The notes beneath the pieces are model-generated. The model saw nothing but the letters and a program-made list of their open reading frames with translations, did not search any database and was not told where the DNA came from. From Elusimicrobiota bacterium (lineage in GTDB: Bacteria; Elusimicrobiota; Elusimicrobia; UBA1565; UBA9628): a stretch of DNA of 64,000 bases. Below are positions 40,230 to 48,878 of this stretch, in pieces. Where the stretch lies: contig PLZD01000015.1 of the NCBI GenBank assembly GCA_003151975.1, forward strand, positions 42,636-106,635. The letters run 5' to 3'. Position numbers and translations under genes: made by a program. The stretch's first letter is position 1; the number at the start of each line of letters is the position of its first letter.

Positions 40230-40314
40230 GCCGAGGTGGCGGAATTGGCAGACGCACAGCACTCAAAATGCTGCGGTCCTCTGGGCCGTGCGGGTTCGAT
40301 TCCCGCCCTCGGCA
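40230..40314 (+). tRNA. tRNA-Leu (anticodon CAA)
   Basis: 85 bases with acceptor stem GCCGAGG/CCTCGGC, a D-arm with GGCGGAATTGGCAGACGC, anticodon stem CAGCA/TGCTG around loop CTCAAAA (anticodon CAA), a long variable arm, T-arm GGTTCGATTCC and discriminator A. The CCA end is not encoded. TGCTTTAAT (40212-40220) is a candidate extended -10. Confidence 0.95.
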
Positions 40315-40327
40315 AGATTTATACCCC

Positions 40328-40996
40328 ATGAAGCGCGCGCTTTTCCTGCTTCTCGTTCTCGCCGCGCCGTCATCGGCCCAACTGCGCGCGCCGCATTGCC
40401 TGGACCAGAGCCCCGCGCGATTCACGGGCAATCCGTTTTTCCCGGAGCTTTGCCCCAACGGCCTGCTGGCGCCCACGCCCGGTTCCGGGGAGGTCCTGCT
40501 GTCGACGGCGACCATGCCGGTCTTCAAGAAAAACCCCAAGGCGGACTTCACCCCCGTTCTCGGGAGTTGGGAGGGCTGGGCCTTTTACGGCATGGGACGC
40601 TACCAGCTCGCGGCCTCCGCGGAGAGGGCGGGCCGGCGCGTTATTCTGAAGCTGGCGATCACCGACCACGCGACGCTGCGCACGAACAAGTTTCGGGCCG
40701 AGCTCAAGAAGTCCTTCTGGCATCACGGGCGCTACCACACCGTCGTCGAATGGCTCGACGCGCCCGGCGCGCAGCTGCGGGGCCGGGCTTGGCTGGGAGC
40801 GGCGCCGCCTCCGGTCGAGCAGGGCCTCGACTGGTCCTTTGTGCTCTCGTACGACGAACTTGCCGCGATCAACGAGGCGCGCTTCATGGTCGACGGGCCC
40901 GACAAAATCCGATTCTCGTACATCTACCGCCCGACTAACGCGCCCGCCATTCAAATCGGCGGCACGCTGACGCGCTCTCAGCGCGCGCCTTACTGA
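40328..40996 (+). CDS. Secreted protein of unknown function
   Basis: 222 residues from ATG 40328, fourteen bases after tRNA-Leu, so it may be read through from the tRNA promoter. Signal peptide MKRALFLLLVLAAPSSAQ. The rest is beta-rich (LGSWEGWAFYGMGRYQLAAS, RVILKLAITDHATLRTNKF, DKIRFSYIYRP) like a lipocalin-type or DUF fold. Two Cys pairs near the N-terminus. It overlaps the convergent deacetylase gene by seven bases. Confidence 0.65.
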   Translation: MKRALFLLLVLAAPSSAQLRAPHCLDQSPARFTGNPFFPELCPNGLLAPTPGSGEVLLSTATMPVFKKNPKADFTPVLGSWEGWAFYGMGRYQLAASAERAGRRVILKLAITDHATLRTNKFRAELKKSFWHHGRYHTVVEWLDAPGAQLRGRAWLGAAPPPVEQGLDWSFVLSYDELAAINEARFMVDGPDKIRFSYIYRPTNAPAIQIGGTLTRSQRAPY

Positions 40997-41784
40997 ACGA
41001 CGGCCGACGCGAAGACGAAGTCGAAGCCCTGGGCCTGAAGCTTCGGAACTTCCTCGACCAGGCATTGGTAGGTGCCCCGGAAGTAGTGGTGGCCGATCGC
41101 GACCGCGCGGCCGTTCTTCTTGGCGAGGCCCGCGGCGACCCTAAGATACCCTTCGCAGGTCTTTTTGTCGGCGGCAATCGCCTCGGCGAGCAGCTTCGCA
41201 TCGCCCGACCTGCGCCCTTTCGGCTCGCGCCCTCCGTCGAGAAAGATGCTGTTGACGGCCGTCGGTATGCCCGCCTTCTTGGCCTCGGCGTAGGCCACCG
41301 ATTTGGTCGAGACGTGGCTGTCGATGAAGAAGAGCCCCGTGGGTTTTAGGAGCTTCATAAATTCCACCATCATCGGCCGATTCATCGTGCCGCGGTAGCT
41401 TTGGTGATTGTTGAGGCCTTTCGGGCCCGGGACCTGCTTGAGCGCGGTCGCAAACAACGCCTCGACTTTCTTCAAATCCTCCGGGTCGATTTCATCCTTC
41501 GGCAGCGTGAGGTCGAGATACTTGTCGAACGGAAAATGGATGATGACCTCGTGCCCCGCGGCCGCCGCGTCTCGCGCTGACTTCGTCGAGCCCTTCCCCG
41601 CCGCCGTCGGCGAAACCGGCATGACGGCAAAAGTGATTGGGAACTTGAGCGCCATCCAATCAGCGTCGGGCTGATCGCGCTTGTAGGTCAGCCCGAAGTC
41701 GTCGATCACCACGGCGAGTTTGGGATGAGCGGGCGCCTGGGCACTGGCTGCAGCAAGCAGAAGGCTTAGAAAAATGGAGTTCAT
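40990..41784 (-). CDS. Divergent polysaccharide deacetylase family protein (YibQ-like)
   Basis: 264 residues with signal peptide (FLSLLLAAASAQA). LAVVIDDFGLTY at the start of the domain (Asp pair), ITFAVMPVSPTA, HEVIIHFPFDKY, LFFIDSHVSTKSVAYAEAKKAGIP and AVAIGHHYFRGT match the divergent polysaccharide deacetylase (DUF610) fold. Metal-dependent deacetylation of an envelope glycan is the family expectation. GATAAT with TGG extension lies five bases before the ATG. Confidence 0.85.
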   Translation of the reverse strand: MNSIFLSLLLAAASAQAPAHPKLAVVIDDFGLTYKRDQPDADWMALKFPITFAVMPVSPTAAGKGSTKSARDAAAAGHEVIIHFPFDKYLDLTLPKDEIDPEDLKKVEALFATALKQVPGPKGLNNHQSYRGTMNRPMMVEFMKLLKPTGLFFIDSHVSTKSVAYAEAKKAGIPTAVNSIFLDGGREPKGRRSGDAKLLAEAIAADKKTCEGYLRVAAGLAKKNGRAVAIGHHYFRGTYQCLVEEVPKLQAQGFDFVFASAVVQ

Positions 41785-41801
41785 GCTCTATTATCCCACT
41801 T

Positions 41802-43463
41802 TCAGTGGACTTCATACGATTCCAAAGCCCGGCGGCCCAGCAGCCAAGGGACGGTGAAGGCAAACGCGTTGACGACGATCCACGCGCCCGCGCACAGGGC
41901 CATGAGATGCGAGTCCCAAGCGTGCGTCCGGCCATAGAGCTCCTCGAAGTGCATCTTCATCGGCCAGGAGAGCACCATGATGTTGGCGCCGATGTAAAAG
42001 AGGCACGCGGCCATGTAGACGAACCCGCCGACGGACGACTCGATCTGGTGAATGTTTTCGACCGTAAACATGGGAAACAGCGCGCCGAAGCCCACGCCCA
42101 TCGCGCAGATCGCCCAGGTGATCACGAGCAGGCTCCCTAATGAGAGGTATGCGGTAAAGGCGTCGGCGCGCAAAAGATGGTTGGCCGAGGCGCCCAGAAT
42201 TAGGGCTATCGTGCTCATCGGAACCAGCGAGAAGACGAGCTTCTGGCGCATGATCTCGCGCGGCGTTACGGGGGCGGCGGCCAGCACCCACCAGCTCTTG
42301 CCCTCGAGGCTGATCGAGGGAAAAGTGAAGCGCAGGCCCAAGGCCGCGATCACGAATCCCGCGGTGCCTATATTAAGGAAAGAGACGAGCCGACGAATGT
42401 CAGCGTTATCGGTCGGCATGCGCTGTATGCTGAAAAGATAGACGAAGATGAGCCCGAGGATCAGGAAGATCTGAGACCAGTGCTTGACGTCGCGAAAAAA
42501 AGCGACGCGTTCCCTCCAAAAGAGGATGCCGGCGGCGCCCGGCAGCCAGCGCGCCTCGGGCAGCGGCTCGATGACGACCGGCCGGCGGCGCAGCGGTCCT
42601 TCCTGCGCTCCGCTGTAGCCTTGGAAATACAGTTTTCCCGCGAGCCAAACGAGGCCGCCGTAAAAGACCGCCGCCGCCGCGAAAAGCAGCGCCGCGTAGG
42701 TCGCGAACGCCTCGTACTGCCCCGAGGACAGCGAGATGAGAGCCTTCGTGATCCACCACGACGGCAGCACCGGCGCCGTGGGCGCCTGCAGGAAGTTGAG
42801 GTAGTCGGCCACGACGCGCAGGGCGTCGGGACGGATGAGGCGCTCGGGCTTCGAGAAGCGGACCAAGCCGTAGACCATCGTCATCGACAGGCTCGACATG
42901 ACCCAGATGACGTCCCGCGTGCGCGAAGACGGGAAGAGATAGAGCACGACCACGGTGAAGGCCACGCCGACGGCGGCGGCGAGCAGCAAGAACGGAGCCA
43001 TCAGCACGACGAAGGCCGCGAAGAAGCCCCAGCCGAGCCCGTTGACCTTCATCATCGCGAGCACATAGGGAACCAAGATGAGGCCGATCATCCACGACGA
43101 GAAGAAGATGCTCTCCAGACTCTTGTCGATGAAGATCGTCGTCAGGGAGACCGGGACTTTCATGAGGAATTTAAGATCGTAGGAGTAGTAGATGATCGAC
43201 AGCGACGTCAGGAGGCTCGAGATGACGACCATGCCGAGCGTGGTCAGCATCAGCATCGAGGTCAGTTTCCACAACAGGAGATTCCCGATCAGCGGGACCG
43301 TGGCAAGATAAGCCAGCAGGCGCAGGAAGCCGCAATAGAGGCCGTAGAGAAGGCCGAGGCCGGCGAGACCGAAGACCGAATTGCGCGCCCACTCGTAGGG
43401 CGTGAAGAAGGCGACGCGGTTGCGCAGCGAGCGGGCGCGGCGCCAAAGCAGGAGGGAGAGCAT
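41802..43463 (-). CDS. ABC exporter permease (putative ABC exporter family)
   Basis: 553 residues from ATG 43463, which shares one base with the ATPase stop (TGATG). Twelve or more hydrophobic segments arranged as two halves with a large central cytoplasmic region (RRRPVVIEPLPEARWLPGAAGILFWRERVAFFRDVKHW). The second half begins SISLEGKSWWVLAAAPVTPREIMRQKLVFSLVP, a hallmark of the putative ABC exporter family. Works with the adjacent ATPase; substrate unknown. Confidence 0.85.
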   Translation of the reverse strand: MLSLLLWRRARSLRNRVAFFTPYEWARNSVFGLAGLGLLYGLYCGFLRLLAYLATVPLIGNLLLWKLTSMLMLTTLGMVVISSLLTSLSIIYYSYDLKFLMKVPVSLTTIFIDKSLESIFFSSWMIGLILVPYVLAMMKVNGLGWGFFAAFVVLMAPFLLLAAAVGVAFTVVVLYLFPSSRTRDVIWVMSSLSMTMVYGLVRFSKPERLIRPDALRVVADYLNFLQAPTAPVLPSWWITKALISLSSGQYEAFATYAALLFAAAAVFYGGLVWLAGKLYFQGYSGAQEGPLRRRPVVIEPLPEARWLPGAAGILFWRERVAFFRDVKHWSQIFLILGLIFVYLFSIQRMPTDNADIRRLVSFLNIGTAGFVIAALGLRFTFPSISLEGKSWWVLAAAPVTPREIMRQKLVFSLVPMSTIALILGASANHLLRADAFTAYLSLGSLLVITWAICAMGVGFGALFPMFTVENIHQIESSVGGFVYMAACLFYIGANIMVLSWPMKMHFEELYGRTHAWDSHLMALCAGAWIVVNAFAFTVPWLLGRRALESYEVH

Positions 43464-44212
43464 CAGAGATGCTTGAGCAGCGCCGAGTATTCCTGACCGC
43501 CGGTGAGGCTCAAGAAAATGTCTTCCAGATCCGAGCCCCCTCTCGCTTTCCCGCGCAATTCCTCGAGCGTGCCCAGCGCGATCATCTCGCCCTTGATCAT
43601 GATGCCGATGCGGCCGCAAAGCTTCTCGGCGATCTCGAGCACGTGCGTGCACATGAAGATGCAGGTGCCTCGCGCGGCCAAGGTCGTCAGGATCTCCTTG
43701 GCCATGCGCGCGCTCTTGGGGTCCAGGCCGACCATCGGCTCGTCGAGCACGAGCACCTTCGGCTCGTGGAGCAGGATGCCTCCGAGCACGAGCTTCTGGC
43801 GCATTCCGTGCGAGTAGGATTCCACGAGCTCGCCGCTCCAGCCCGAGAGCTCGAACATCTCGAGCAGTTCGGGGATGCGCTTCTTCTGATGCGCGAGCGG
43901 CACGCCGTAGAGTTCGCCGATGAAGCGCAGGTACTCGGCGCCGGTCAGTTTTGGATAAACGAACGGCTCGTCGGGCACCAGGCCCATCACGCGCTTGGCC
44001 TCGAGCGTCTGCTTGGCGATATCAAAACCGCAGACCTTGATCGTGCCCGCCGTCGGCTTCAAGAGGCCCGTGATGAGCTTGACGGTCGTGGTCTTGCCCG
44101 CGCCGTTGGGCCCGAGGAAGCCGAAAATCTCGCCGGGCCCGACGCTCAAATCGAGACCTTTGACGGCGGAAAGTTCACCGAATTTCTTGACCAGACCTGT
44201 GATTTCTATCAT
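43463..44212 (-). CDS. ABC transporter ATP-binding protein
   Basis: 249 residues from ATG 44212 with GAGG six bases upstream. Walker A GPNGAGKTTT, Q-loop region MGLVPDEPFVYPKLTG, signature SYSHGMRQKL (variant of LSGGQ), Walker B VLVLDEP, H-loop CTHVLE. Pairs with the downstream permease. A TTGACA-17-TATATT promoter gives a leader of about six bases. Confidence 0.95.
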   Translation of the reverse strand: MIEITGLVKKFGELSAVKGLDLSVGPGEIFGFLGPNGAGKTTTVKLITGLLKPTAGTIKVCGFDIAKQTLEAKRVMGLVPDEPFVYPKLTGAEYLRFIGELYGVPLAHQKKRIPELLEMFELSGWSGELVESYSHGMRQKLVLGGILLHEPKVLVLDEPMVGLDPKSARMAKEILTTLAARGTCIFMCTHVLEIAEKLCGRIGIMIKGEMIALGTLEELRGKARGGSDLEDIFLSLTGGQEYSALLKHL

Positions 44213-44224
44213 GGAAGCCTCAAC

Positions 44225-44253
44225 AATATAGCCCCGGCCACGACCCCTGTCAA
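44225..44253 (-). promoter_or_regulatory. Promoter of the ABC exporter operon
   Basis: Minus strand TTGACA (44253-44248), 17 bases, TATATT (44230-44225), twelve bases to the ATG. Confidence 0.7.
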
Positions 44254-44291
44254 TGCCGCCGGCTGGCCGCATCGTTGCGTCGGTCCGAGAC

Positions 44292-45683
44292 ATGAACATC
44301 CCCCCCGAGCCCTATAAGATCAAGATGATCGAGTCCATTTCCCTGTTGAGCGCGCCCGAGCGCCGCGCGCGCTTGGTGGACGCCGGCTACAACACTTTCC
44401 TGCTGCGCAGCCCCGACGTCTACATCGATCTGCTGACCGACTCCGGCACCAACGCCATGACCGACACGCAGTGGGCCGCGCTCATGCGCGGCGACGAGGC
44501 TTACGCGGGCAGCCGCAGCTACGAGGCGCTGGAAGCCGCCATCCAGCAGACTTACGGCTATAAATTCGTCGTCCCGACGCACCAAGGCCGCGGCGCCGAG
44601 AACCTGCTTTCGAAGTCCTTGATCAAGCCGGGCGACCACGTCCCGGGCAACATGTATTTCACGACGACCCGCCTGCATCAAGAACTGGCCGGGGGTATTT
44701 TCGACGACGTCATCTGCGACGAGGCTCACAACCCGTCTATCGAGGCGCCCTTCAAGGGCAACGTCGATCTCAAGAAGCTCGAGGCGCTCGTCAAGAGCGT
44801 CGGCGCATCCAAGATCGCCTACATCTCGGTCGGCGCGCCCGTCAACATGGCCGGCGGCCAGCCCGTGAGCCTCGAGAACCTGACGGCGGTTTCCGATTAC
44901 TGCCGGTCCAAGGGCATCAAGGTCGTCCTCGACGCGGCGCGCGCCGTCGAGAACGCTTGGCTCATCCAGGAGCGCGAGAAGGCCTGGCGCTCCTACAGCG
45001 TGGCCGAAATTCTAAAAGAAATGTGCTCCCGCACCGACGCGTGCACGATGTCCGCAAAAAAGGACGCCAACGTCAACATCGGCGGCTTCCTCGCGACCAA
45101 CGATGCGGCGCTCTTCGAGTCCGCGCGCAACCTCTGCGTGGTCTACGAGGGCCTGCACACCTACGGGGGCCTGGCCGGCCGCGACCTCGAGGCCATGGCC
45201 GTCGGCATCCGCGAGATGGTCCAGGACGATTTCGTCGGCCACCGCATCATGCAGGTGCGCGCGCTGGGCGAGGCCTTGGAGTCCTTCGGCGTGCCGATCG
45301 TCAAGCCCATCGGCGGCCACGGCGTCTTCATCGACGCCAAGGCGTTTCTGCCGCACCTCACTCAGGACGAGCTTCCCGCTCAGGCGCTGGCCGCGTGGAT
45401 TTACGGCGAGTGCGGCGTGCGCACGATGGAGCGCGGGATCGTTTCGGCGGGGCGTGGCGAAGACGGACACGAGCACCGCCCCAAGCTCGAGCTCGTTCGG
45501 CTTGCCCTGCCGCGACGCGTCTACACTGCGTCGCACCTGGAATTCGTGGCGGAAGGTATCGGGCGGCTCTATAAGCGCAGGGACAGCCTCCCGGGCTTAA
45601 AGTATACCTACGAGCCGAAGCTGCTGCGCTTCTTCCAGTCGCGGTTCGAGCCGCTGCCGGTGCCGGTCGCGACTAAGCGATAG
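44292..45683 (+). CDS. tpl: Tyrosine phenol-lyase
   Basis: 463 residues from ATG 44292, aligning end to end with Citrobacter TPL (456). PLP enzyme that splits tyrosine to phenol, pyruvate and ammonia. PLP-Lys falls at K257 in SAKKDANVNIGGF. Two residues that separate TPL from tryptophanase are the TPL ones and even keep the Citrobacter numbering: T124 in NMYFTTTR and R381 in TMERG (Ile in tryptophanase). The reverse reaction makes tyrosine or DOPA from phenols. No obvious promoter precedes it; it diverges from the ABC exporter. It converges on the PfkB gene with an 11-base overlap. Confidence 0.88.
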   Translation: MNIPPEPYKIKMIESISLLSAPERRARLVDAGYNTFLLRSPDVYIDLLTDSGTNAMTDTQWAALMRGDEAYAGSRSYEALEAAIQQTYGYKFVVPTHQGRGAENLLSKSLIKPGDHVPGNMYFTTTRLHQELAGGIFDDVICDEAHNPSIEAPFKGNVDLKKLEALVKSVGASKIAYISVGAPVNMAGGQPVSLENLTAVSDYCRSKGIKVVLDAARAVENAWLIQEREKAWRSYSVAEILKEMCSRTDACTMSAKKDANVNIGGFLATNDAALFESARNLCVVYEGLHTYGGLAGRDLEAMAVGIREMVQDDFVGHRIMQVRALGEALESFGVPIVKPIGGHGVFIDAKAFLPHLTQDELPAQALAAWIYGECGVRTMERGIVSAGRGEDGHEHRPKLELVRLALPRRVYTASHLEFVAEGIGRLYKRRDSLPGLKYTYEPKLLRFFQSRFEPLPVPVATKR

Positions 45684-46605
45684 CAGGAACGCCGCGCGCC
45701 ACCGAGAGGCGGTCGAGGAAGTCCTCGAAGCGCTCGTCGAGCTGCTCGCGCCGCAGGGACTCGATGCGGCGCGTGCTGAAGTCCTCCACCGTGAAGGACG
45801 CGGTCACCGTGCCGTAGAGCATCGCGCGCTTGAGGTGGTCGGCGTCGTCAAATCCCCGCGTCGAGGCGAGATAGCCCATGAAGCCTCCGGCGAAGGTATC
45901 GCCGGCGCCCGTGGGATCCTTGACGGATTCGAGCGGGAACGCGGGAAAGACGAAGAATTTCGAGCCGACCTTGAGAATGGCGCCGTGCTCGCCCTTTTTG
46001 ATCACGACCACCGACGGGCCCCACTCGGAGATCACGTGCGCCGCGCGCAGGGCGTTGGTCTGCTTGGTGAGCTTCTTGGCTTCGCCTTCATTGGCGAAGA
46101 AAATGTGGACTTTGCTCAATAGTTCCTTGAGCGCCTCGGGCTTCGAGGTGATCCAGTAGTCCATCGTGTCGCACGCCACGACCGCCGGGCTCTGCATCTG
46201 GGACAACACCTCGGCCTGCAGTTCGGGATCGATGTTGGCCAGGAAAACGACGGGAGCGCGCCGCTGCTCCGCGGTCAGCGAGGGCTTGAACTCCGAGAAA
46301 ACGTTGAGATGCGTCGCCAGGGTCTTGGCGTTGGAGAGATCTCGCCCAAACTTGCCGTGCCAGCGGAAGGTCTTGCCCGGCATGACCTTGAGGCCGGAGA
46401 GATCGACGCCCTTGTCGGAGAGCATCTCGCGATGCTCCGCCGGGAAGTCGCGGCCGACGACGCCCACGACCGAGACCGGGTGGAAGTTGCGCGCGGCCAG
46501 CGAGAAATAGACGGCCGATCCGCCGAGCGCTTCTTTGCTCTCCCCCTCCAAAGTCTTGACCGAATCCAAAGCGACGGAACCTACGACGACGATCGATCCG
46601 CTCAT
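45673..46605 (-). CDS. PfkB-family sugar/nucleoside kinase
   Basis: 310 residues. GGSAVYFSLAARNF near the N-terminus (substrate loop), VVGRDFP, and the C-terminal PfkB signature DPTGAGDTFAGGFMGYL with the catalytic Asp. Substrate not determinable; ribokinase/adenosine-kinase-like relatives next to cell-wall genes are common in this style of genome. ATGA overlap with the SurA-N gene. Confidence 0.9.
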   Translation of the reverse strand: MSGSIVVVGSVALDSVKTLEGESKEALGGSAVYFSLAARNFHPVSVVGVVGRDFPAEHREMLSDKGVDLSGLKVMPGKTFRWHGKFGRDLSNAKTLATHLNVFSEFKPSLTAEQRRAPVVFLANIDPELQAEVLSQMQSPAVVACDTMDYWITSKPEALKELLSKVHIFFANEGEAKKLTKQTNALRAAHVISEWGPSVVVIKKGEHGAILKVGSKFFVFPAFPLESVKDPTGAGDTFAGGFMGYLASTRGFDDADHLKRAMLYGTVTASFTVEDFSTRRIESLRREQLDERFEDFLDRLSVARGVPAIA

Positions 46606-47306
46606 TGCCCCTGCTCCCGCTGGTCCAGCAGAGCACGAATCTCTATCTGGGTGGTCAGCTGTCTCAGATAATAATTGATGAGCTCGAGGCCCCGCTGCTG
46701 GCGCAGCTTGGCCGAGAACTCATCCTTCTTCTTGTCGAAATCTTTCATCGAGCCCTTGTTGGCGTCGGCGTAGGCCTCTTCGATCTCGCCGGGGGCGAGC
46801 TTGGAGGCCTGGAACAGCACGCCCTGCAGCATGCGCGCCTTGAGCGTGTCGCGCCGCGCGTTCTCGTAGGACTCGGGGCTGTCGTGGTAGACGCTGCGGA
46901 CGGCCTGGAAATAGATCTGCTGGTTGAAGGCGCCGCCCTGCTGGAAGGCCGGGGTGTTCTGGATGTCGCGGGCCAGCGAATCGTCGGTCACCTTGAGGCC
47001 CATGTCGTCGGCCTTCATGCGCATGATCTCCTCGACGATCATGTCGCGGAGCATCTCCTGCTTGACCTGGCGGAGCACGTCGTCGGTGACGTCGGTGCCC
47101 TTGCTCTTGAGCATGTCGGAGTATTGCTGCACGCGGAAAGTGAAGCGCGAATACGGAATCTTGTTTCCGCCGACGGTGGCGACGGCCGCGGACATGTCCT
47201 TGCTGGTGAAGAGATAGCCTCCGAGGCCGACGAACGTGCCTCCTAGGAAAATGACGATCGTGGCGGCGAACAGCGTGCGGCGGTACCGGCTCAGAAATCT
47301 TATCAC
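46602..47306 (-). CDS. PpiD/SurA N-domain-like membrane-anchored chaperone, no PPIase domain
   Basis: 234 residues, GTG start with AAAGGA upstream. One N-terminal membrane anchor (TLFAATIVIFLGGTFVGLGGYLF), then a SurA_N-type helical region: AAVATVGGNKIPYSRFTFRVQQYSDML, VKQEMLRDMIVEEIMRMKADDMGLKVTDDSLARDI. PpiD/SurA hold unfolded envelope proteins with this domain. The parvulin domain that normally follows is missing and the C-terminal helix resembles the closing SurA helix, so this looks like a chaperone-only form. Confidence 0.8.
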   Translation of the reverse strand: MIRFLSRYRRTLFAATIVIFLGGTFVGLGGYLFTSKDMSAAVATVGGNKIPYSRFTFRVQQYSDMLKSKGTDVTDDVLRQVKQEMLRDMIVEEIMRMKADDMGLKVTDDSLARDIQNTPAFQQGGAFNQQIYFQAVRSVYHDSPESYENARRDTLKARMLQGVLFQASKLAPGEIEEAYADANKGSMKDFDKKKDEFSAKLRQQRGLELINYYLRQLTTQIEIRALLDQREQGQ

Positions 47307-47320
47307 GGTGGTGGGTTCCT

Positions 47321-47731
47321 TTAGGCGCTTTCGGCCGACTCGTAGGATCGCGGGGACGGGGCGCGGTCGCCCTCCTCGCCGTGCGTCATGCTGCAGGTTC
47401 CGTCGAAATAGGCGCCGTCTTCGATGCGCAGGCGCGGCGTCTTGATGCTCCCGATGAGGCGCCCTTTGGCCAGGACCTCGATCGAGCGCGAGGCGACGAC
47501 ATCGCCCTCGACGGCTCCCGCCACGGAAAGCGTTTCGGCGGCGACATTGCCCTTCACGCGGCCTTTCTTGCCGATCTCGACGGAAACGGCGTCGGTGATG
47601 TCGCCTTCGACGACGCCCTCGATGCGCAGGGAGCCCTTGGCCGAGAGGGCGCCGTGGAAATAGGCCTCCTCGCCGACCAAGGTCACGTTTTCGGCGCTGG
47701 GTCCGTCGCCCTTCCCGGAGAACATGGCCAT
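47321..47731 (-). CDS. Bactofilin
   Basis: 136 residues. A beta-helix of short repeats (GALSAKGSLRIEGVVEGDI, VSVEIGKKGRVKGNVAAETL, SVAGAVEGDVVASRSIEVL, AKGRLIGSIKTPRLRIEDGAYFDGTC) is the DUF583 bactofilin core. Bactofilins polymerise without nucleotide and position cell-wall enzymes. It follows the M23 endopeptidase gene by four bases, the classic bactofilin-M23 pairing for cell shape. Confidence 0.93.
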   Translation of the reverse strand: MAMFSGKGDGPSAENVTLVGEEAYFHGALSAKGSLRIEGVVEGDITDAVSVEIGKKGRVKGNVAAETLSVAGAVEGDVVASRSIEVLAKGRLIGSIKTPRLRIEDGAYFDGTCSMTHGEEGDRAPSPRSYESAESA

Positions 47732-47735
47732 GAGT

Positions 47736-48728
47736 CTAGCGCCCCGACGCCGGAGCGCCAGTCGGCCGTGCGGTCAGGAAATCGGACCCCGAACGCACCT
47801 TCAAATAGACCATCGGATTGACCGGCTTGCCGTGCTGCCAGACCTCGTAATGCAGATGCGCGCCGGTCGAGCGGCCCGTGGTGCCCATGTAGGCGATGAC
47901 CTGCCCGCGTTGGACGCGCTGGCCGGTCTCGACGAGGGATTTGGAAGTATGCCCGTAGAGCGTCGAAACGCCGTAGCCGTGGTCGATGACGATCATGTTG
48001 CCGTAGCCGTGCGACCAGCCCGAGAAACGCACCGTGCCGTCGGCCGTCGCGTAGATCAAAGTGTCGGGGTTGTTGGCGATGTCGACGCCCGAGTGGAACT
48101 CGCCCGTCTCGCCGTCGTCGCGGCGGATCGGATCGAAGCGATAGCCGAAGAGCGAGGTGACCTGGCCCTCGGTGGGCCACATGTTGGGCGTGGCGTGGTA
48201 GAGCGTCCTCTGGTTGCTGATGTACCAGGTGATTTCCTTGAAGCTGGCCAGGCGCTTGTAGGATTCCTCGCGGATGGCGGCGATCTGCTTGTGCCAGTCG
48301 GCCTGGTTGATGCCTGCGCCCCCGCCCTCGAGCATCTGCTTGAGCAGGCTGCGGTCGGAGGCCGTCGGCCCGCCCACGGCGGTCTCGGTCTGGACGATGT
48401 CGCGGCGGCGCGAGAGGCTCAAAAGGACGCGGAGCTGCTGATCGGTCGCCGCGGCCATGTCCAGCACCTCGCGCGAGCGTTGGACGTCTTGGGCCAGGTA
48501 GTTGAGCTTGGCCATCATGACCTGGTTGTCGGCCTTGGTGATCCAATAATCGGTGTGGCGGCCGACGATGATGCCGGCCCAGACGGTCATCCCCGTCCAA
48601 ACGGCGGCCATAAAAAGGAAGAAAGCGTTGGAAAACTGCAGGCGCCAGGGCTTGAGCGGCGTCTGGGGGATGATGAGGACCGTGACTTTACGGTCGAGGA
48701 TGCTGCGGAATTTCTGGTGCCAATCCAC
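47736..48728 (-). CDS. Membrane-anchored M23 endopeptidase
   Basis: 330 residues from GTG 48728. Cytoplasmic N-terminus, one TM (FFLFMAAVWTGMTVWAGIIVG), a coiled coil, then a lysostaphin-type M23 domain with GEFHSGVDIA (first zinc His and Asp) and HLHYEV (HxH). All three zinc ligands are present, so it should cut peptidoglycan cross-links. Heads an operon with bactofilin, SurA-N protein and PfkB kinase. Promoter TTGACA-17-TATAAC lies 25 bases upstream. Confidence 0.92.
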   Translation of the reverse strand: MDWHQKFRSILDRKVTVLIIPQTPLKPWRLQFSNAFFLFMAAVWTGMTVWAGIIVGRHTDYWITKADNQVMMAKLNYLAQDVQRSREVLDMAAATDQQLRVLLSLSRRRDIVQTETAVGGPTASDRSLLKQMLEGGGAGINQADWHKQIAAIREESYKRLASFKEITWYISNQRTLYHATPNMWPTEGQVTSLFGYRFDPIRRDDGETGEFHSGVDIANNPDTLIYATADGTVRFSGWSHGYGNMIVIDHGYGVSTLYGHTSKSLVETGQRVQRGQVIAYMGTTGRSTGAHLHYEVWQHGKPVNPMVYLKVRSGSDFLTARPTGAPASGR

Positions 48729-48753
48729 TTGTTTATCGTTTTTTCGTCCTGAT

Positions 48754-48782
48754 GTTATAACAGAACGAGACCCCCCTGTCAA
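48754..48782 (-). promoter_or_regulatory. Promoter of the M23/bactofilin operon
   Basis: Minus strand TTGACA (48782-48777), 17 bases, TATAAC (48759-48754) with TG extension. Confidence 0.7.
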
Positions 48783-48843
48783 TGCCGGATTTGTGTCACA
48801 ACAGGGGATTCCCCGACGAGCGGCCAAAAAAACTTACACCCCC

Positions 48844-48872
48844 TGGACAATCTTGTCCTTCGGGGCTAAACT
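48844..48872 (+). promoter_or_regulatory. Promoter of the exported HD/dioxygenase-like gene
   Basis: TGGACA (48844-48849), 17 bases, TAAACT (48867-48872), six bases, ATG. Leaderless geometry. Confidence 0.65.
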
Positions 48873-48878
48873 GGGGAC

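Noticed and set aside
44292..45683. Calling the lyase tryptophanase
   Set aside because: T124 and R381 are the tyrosine phenol-lyase residues.
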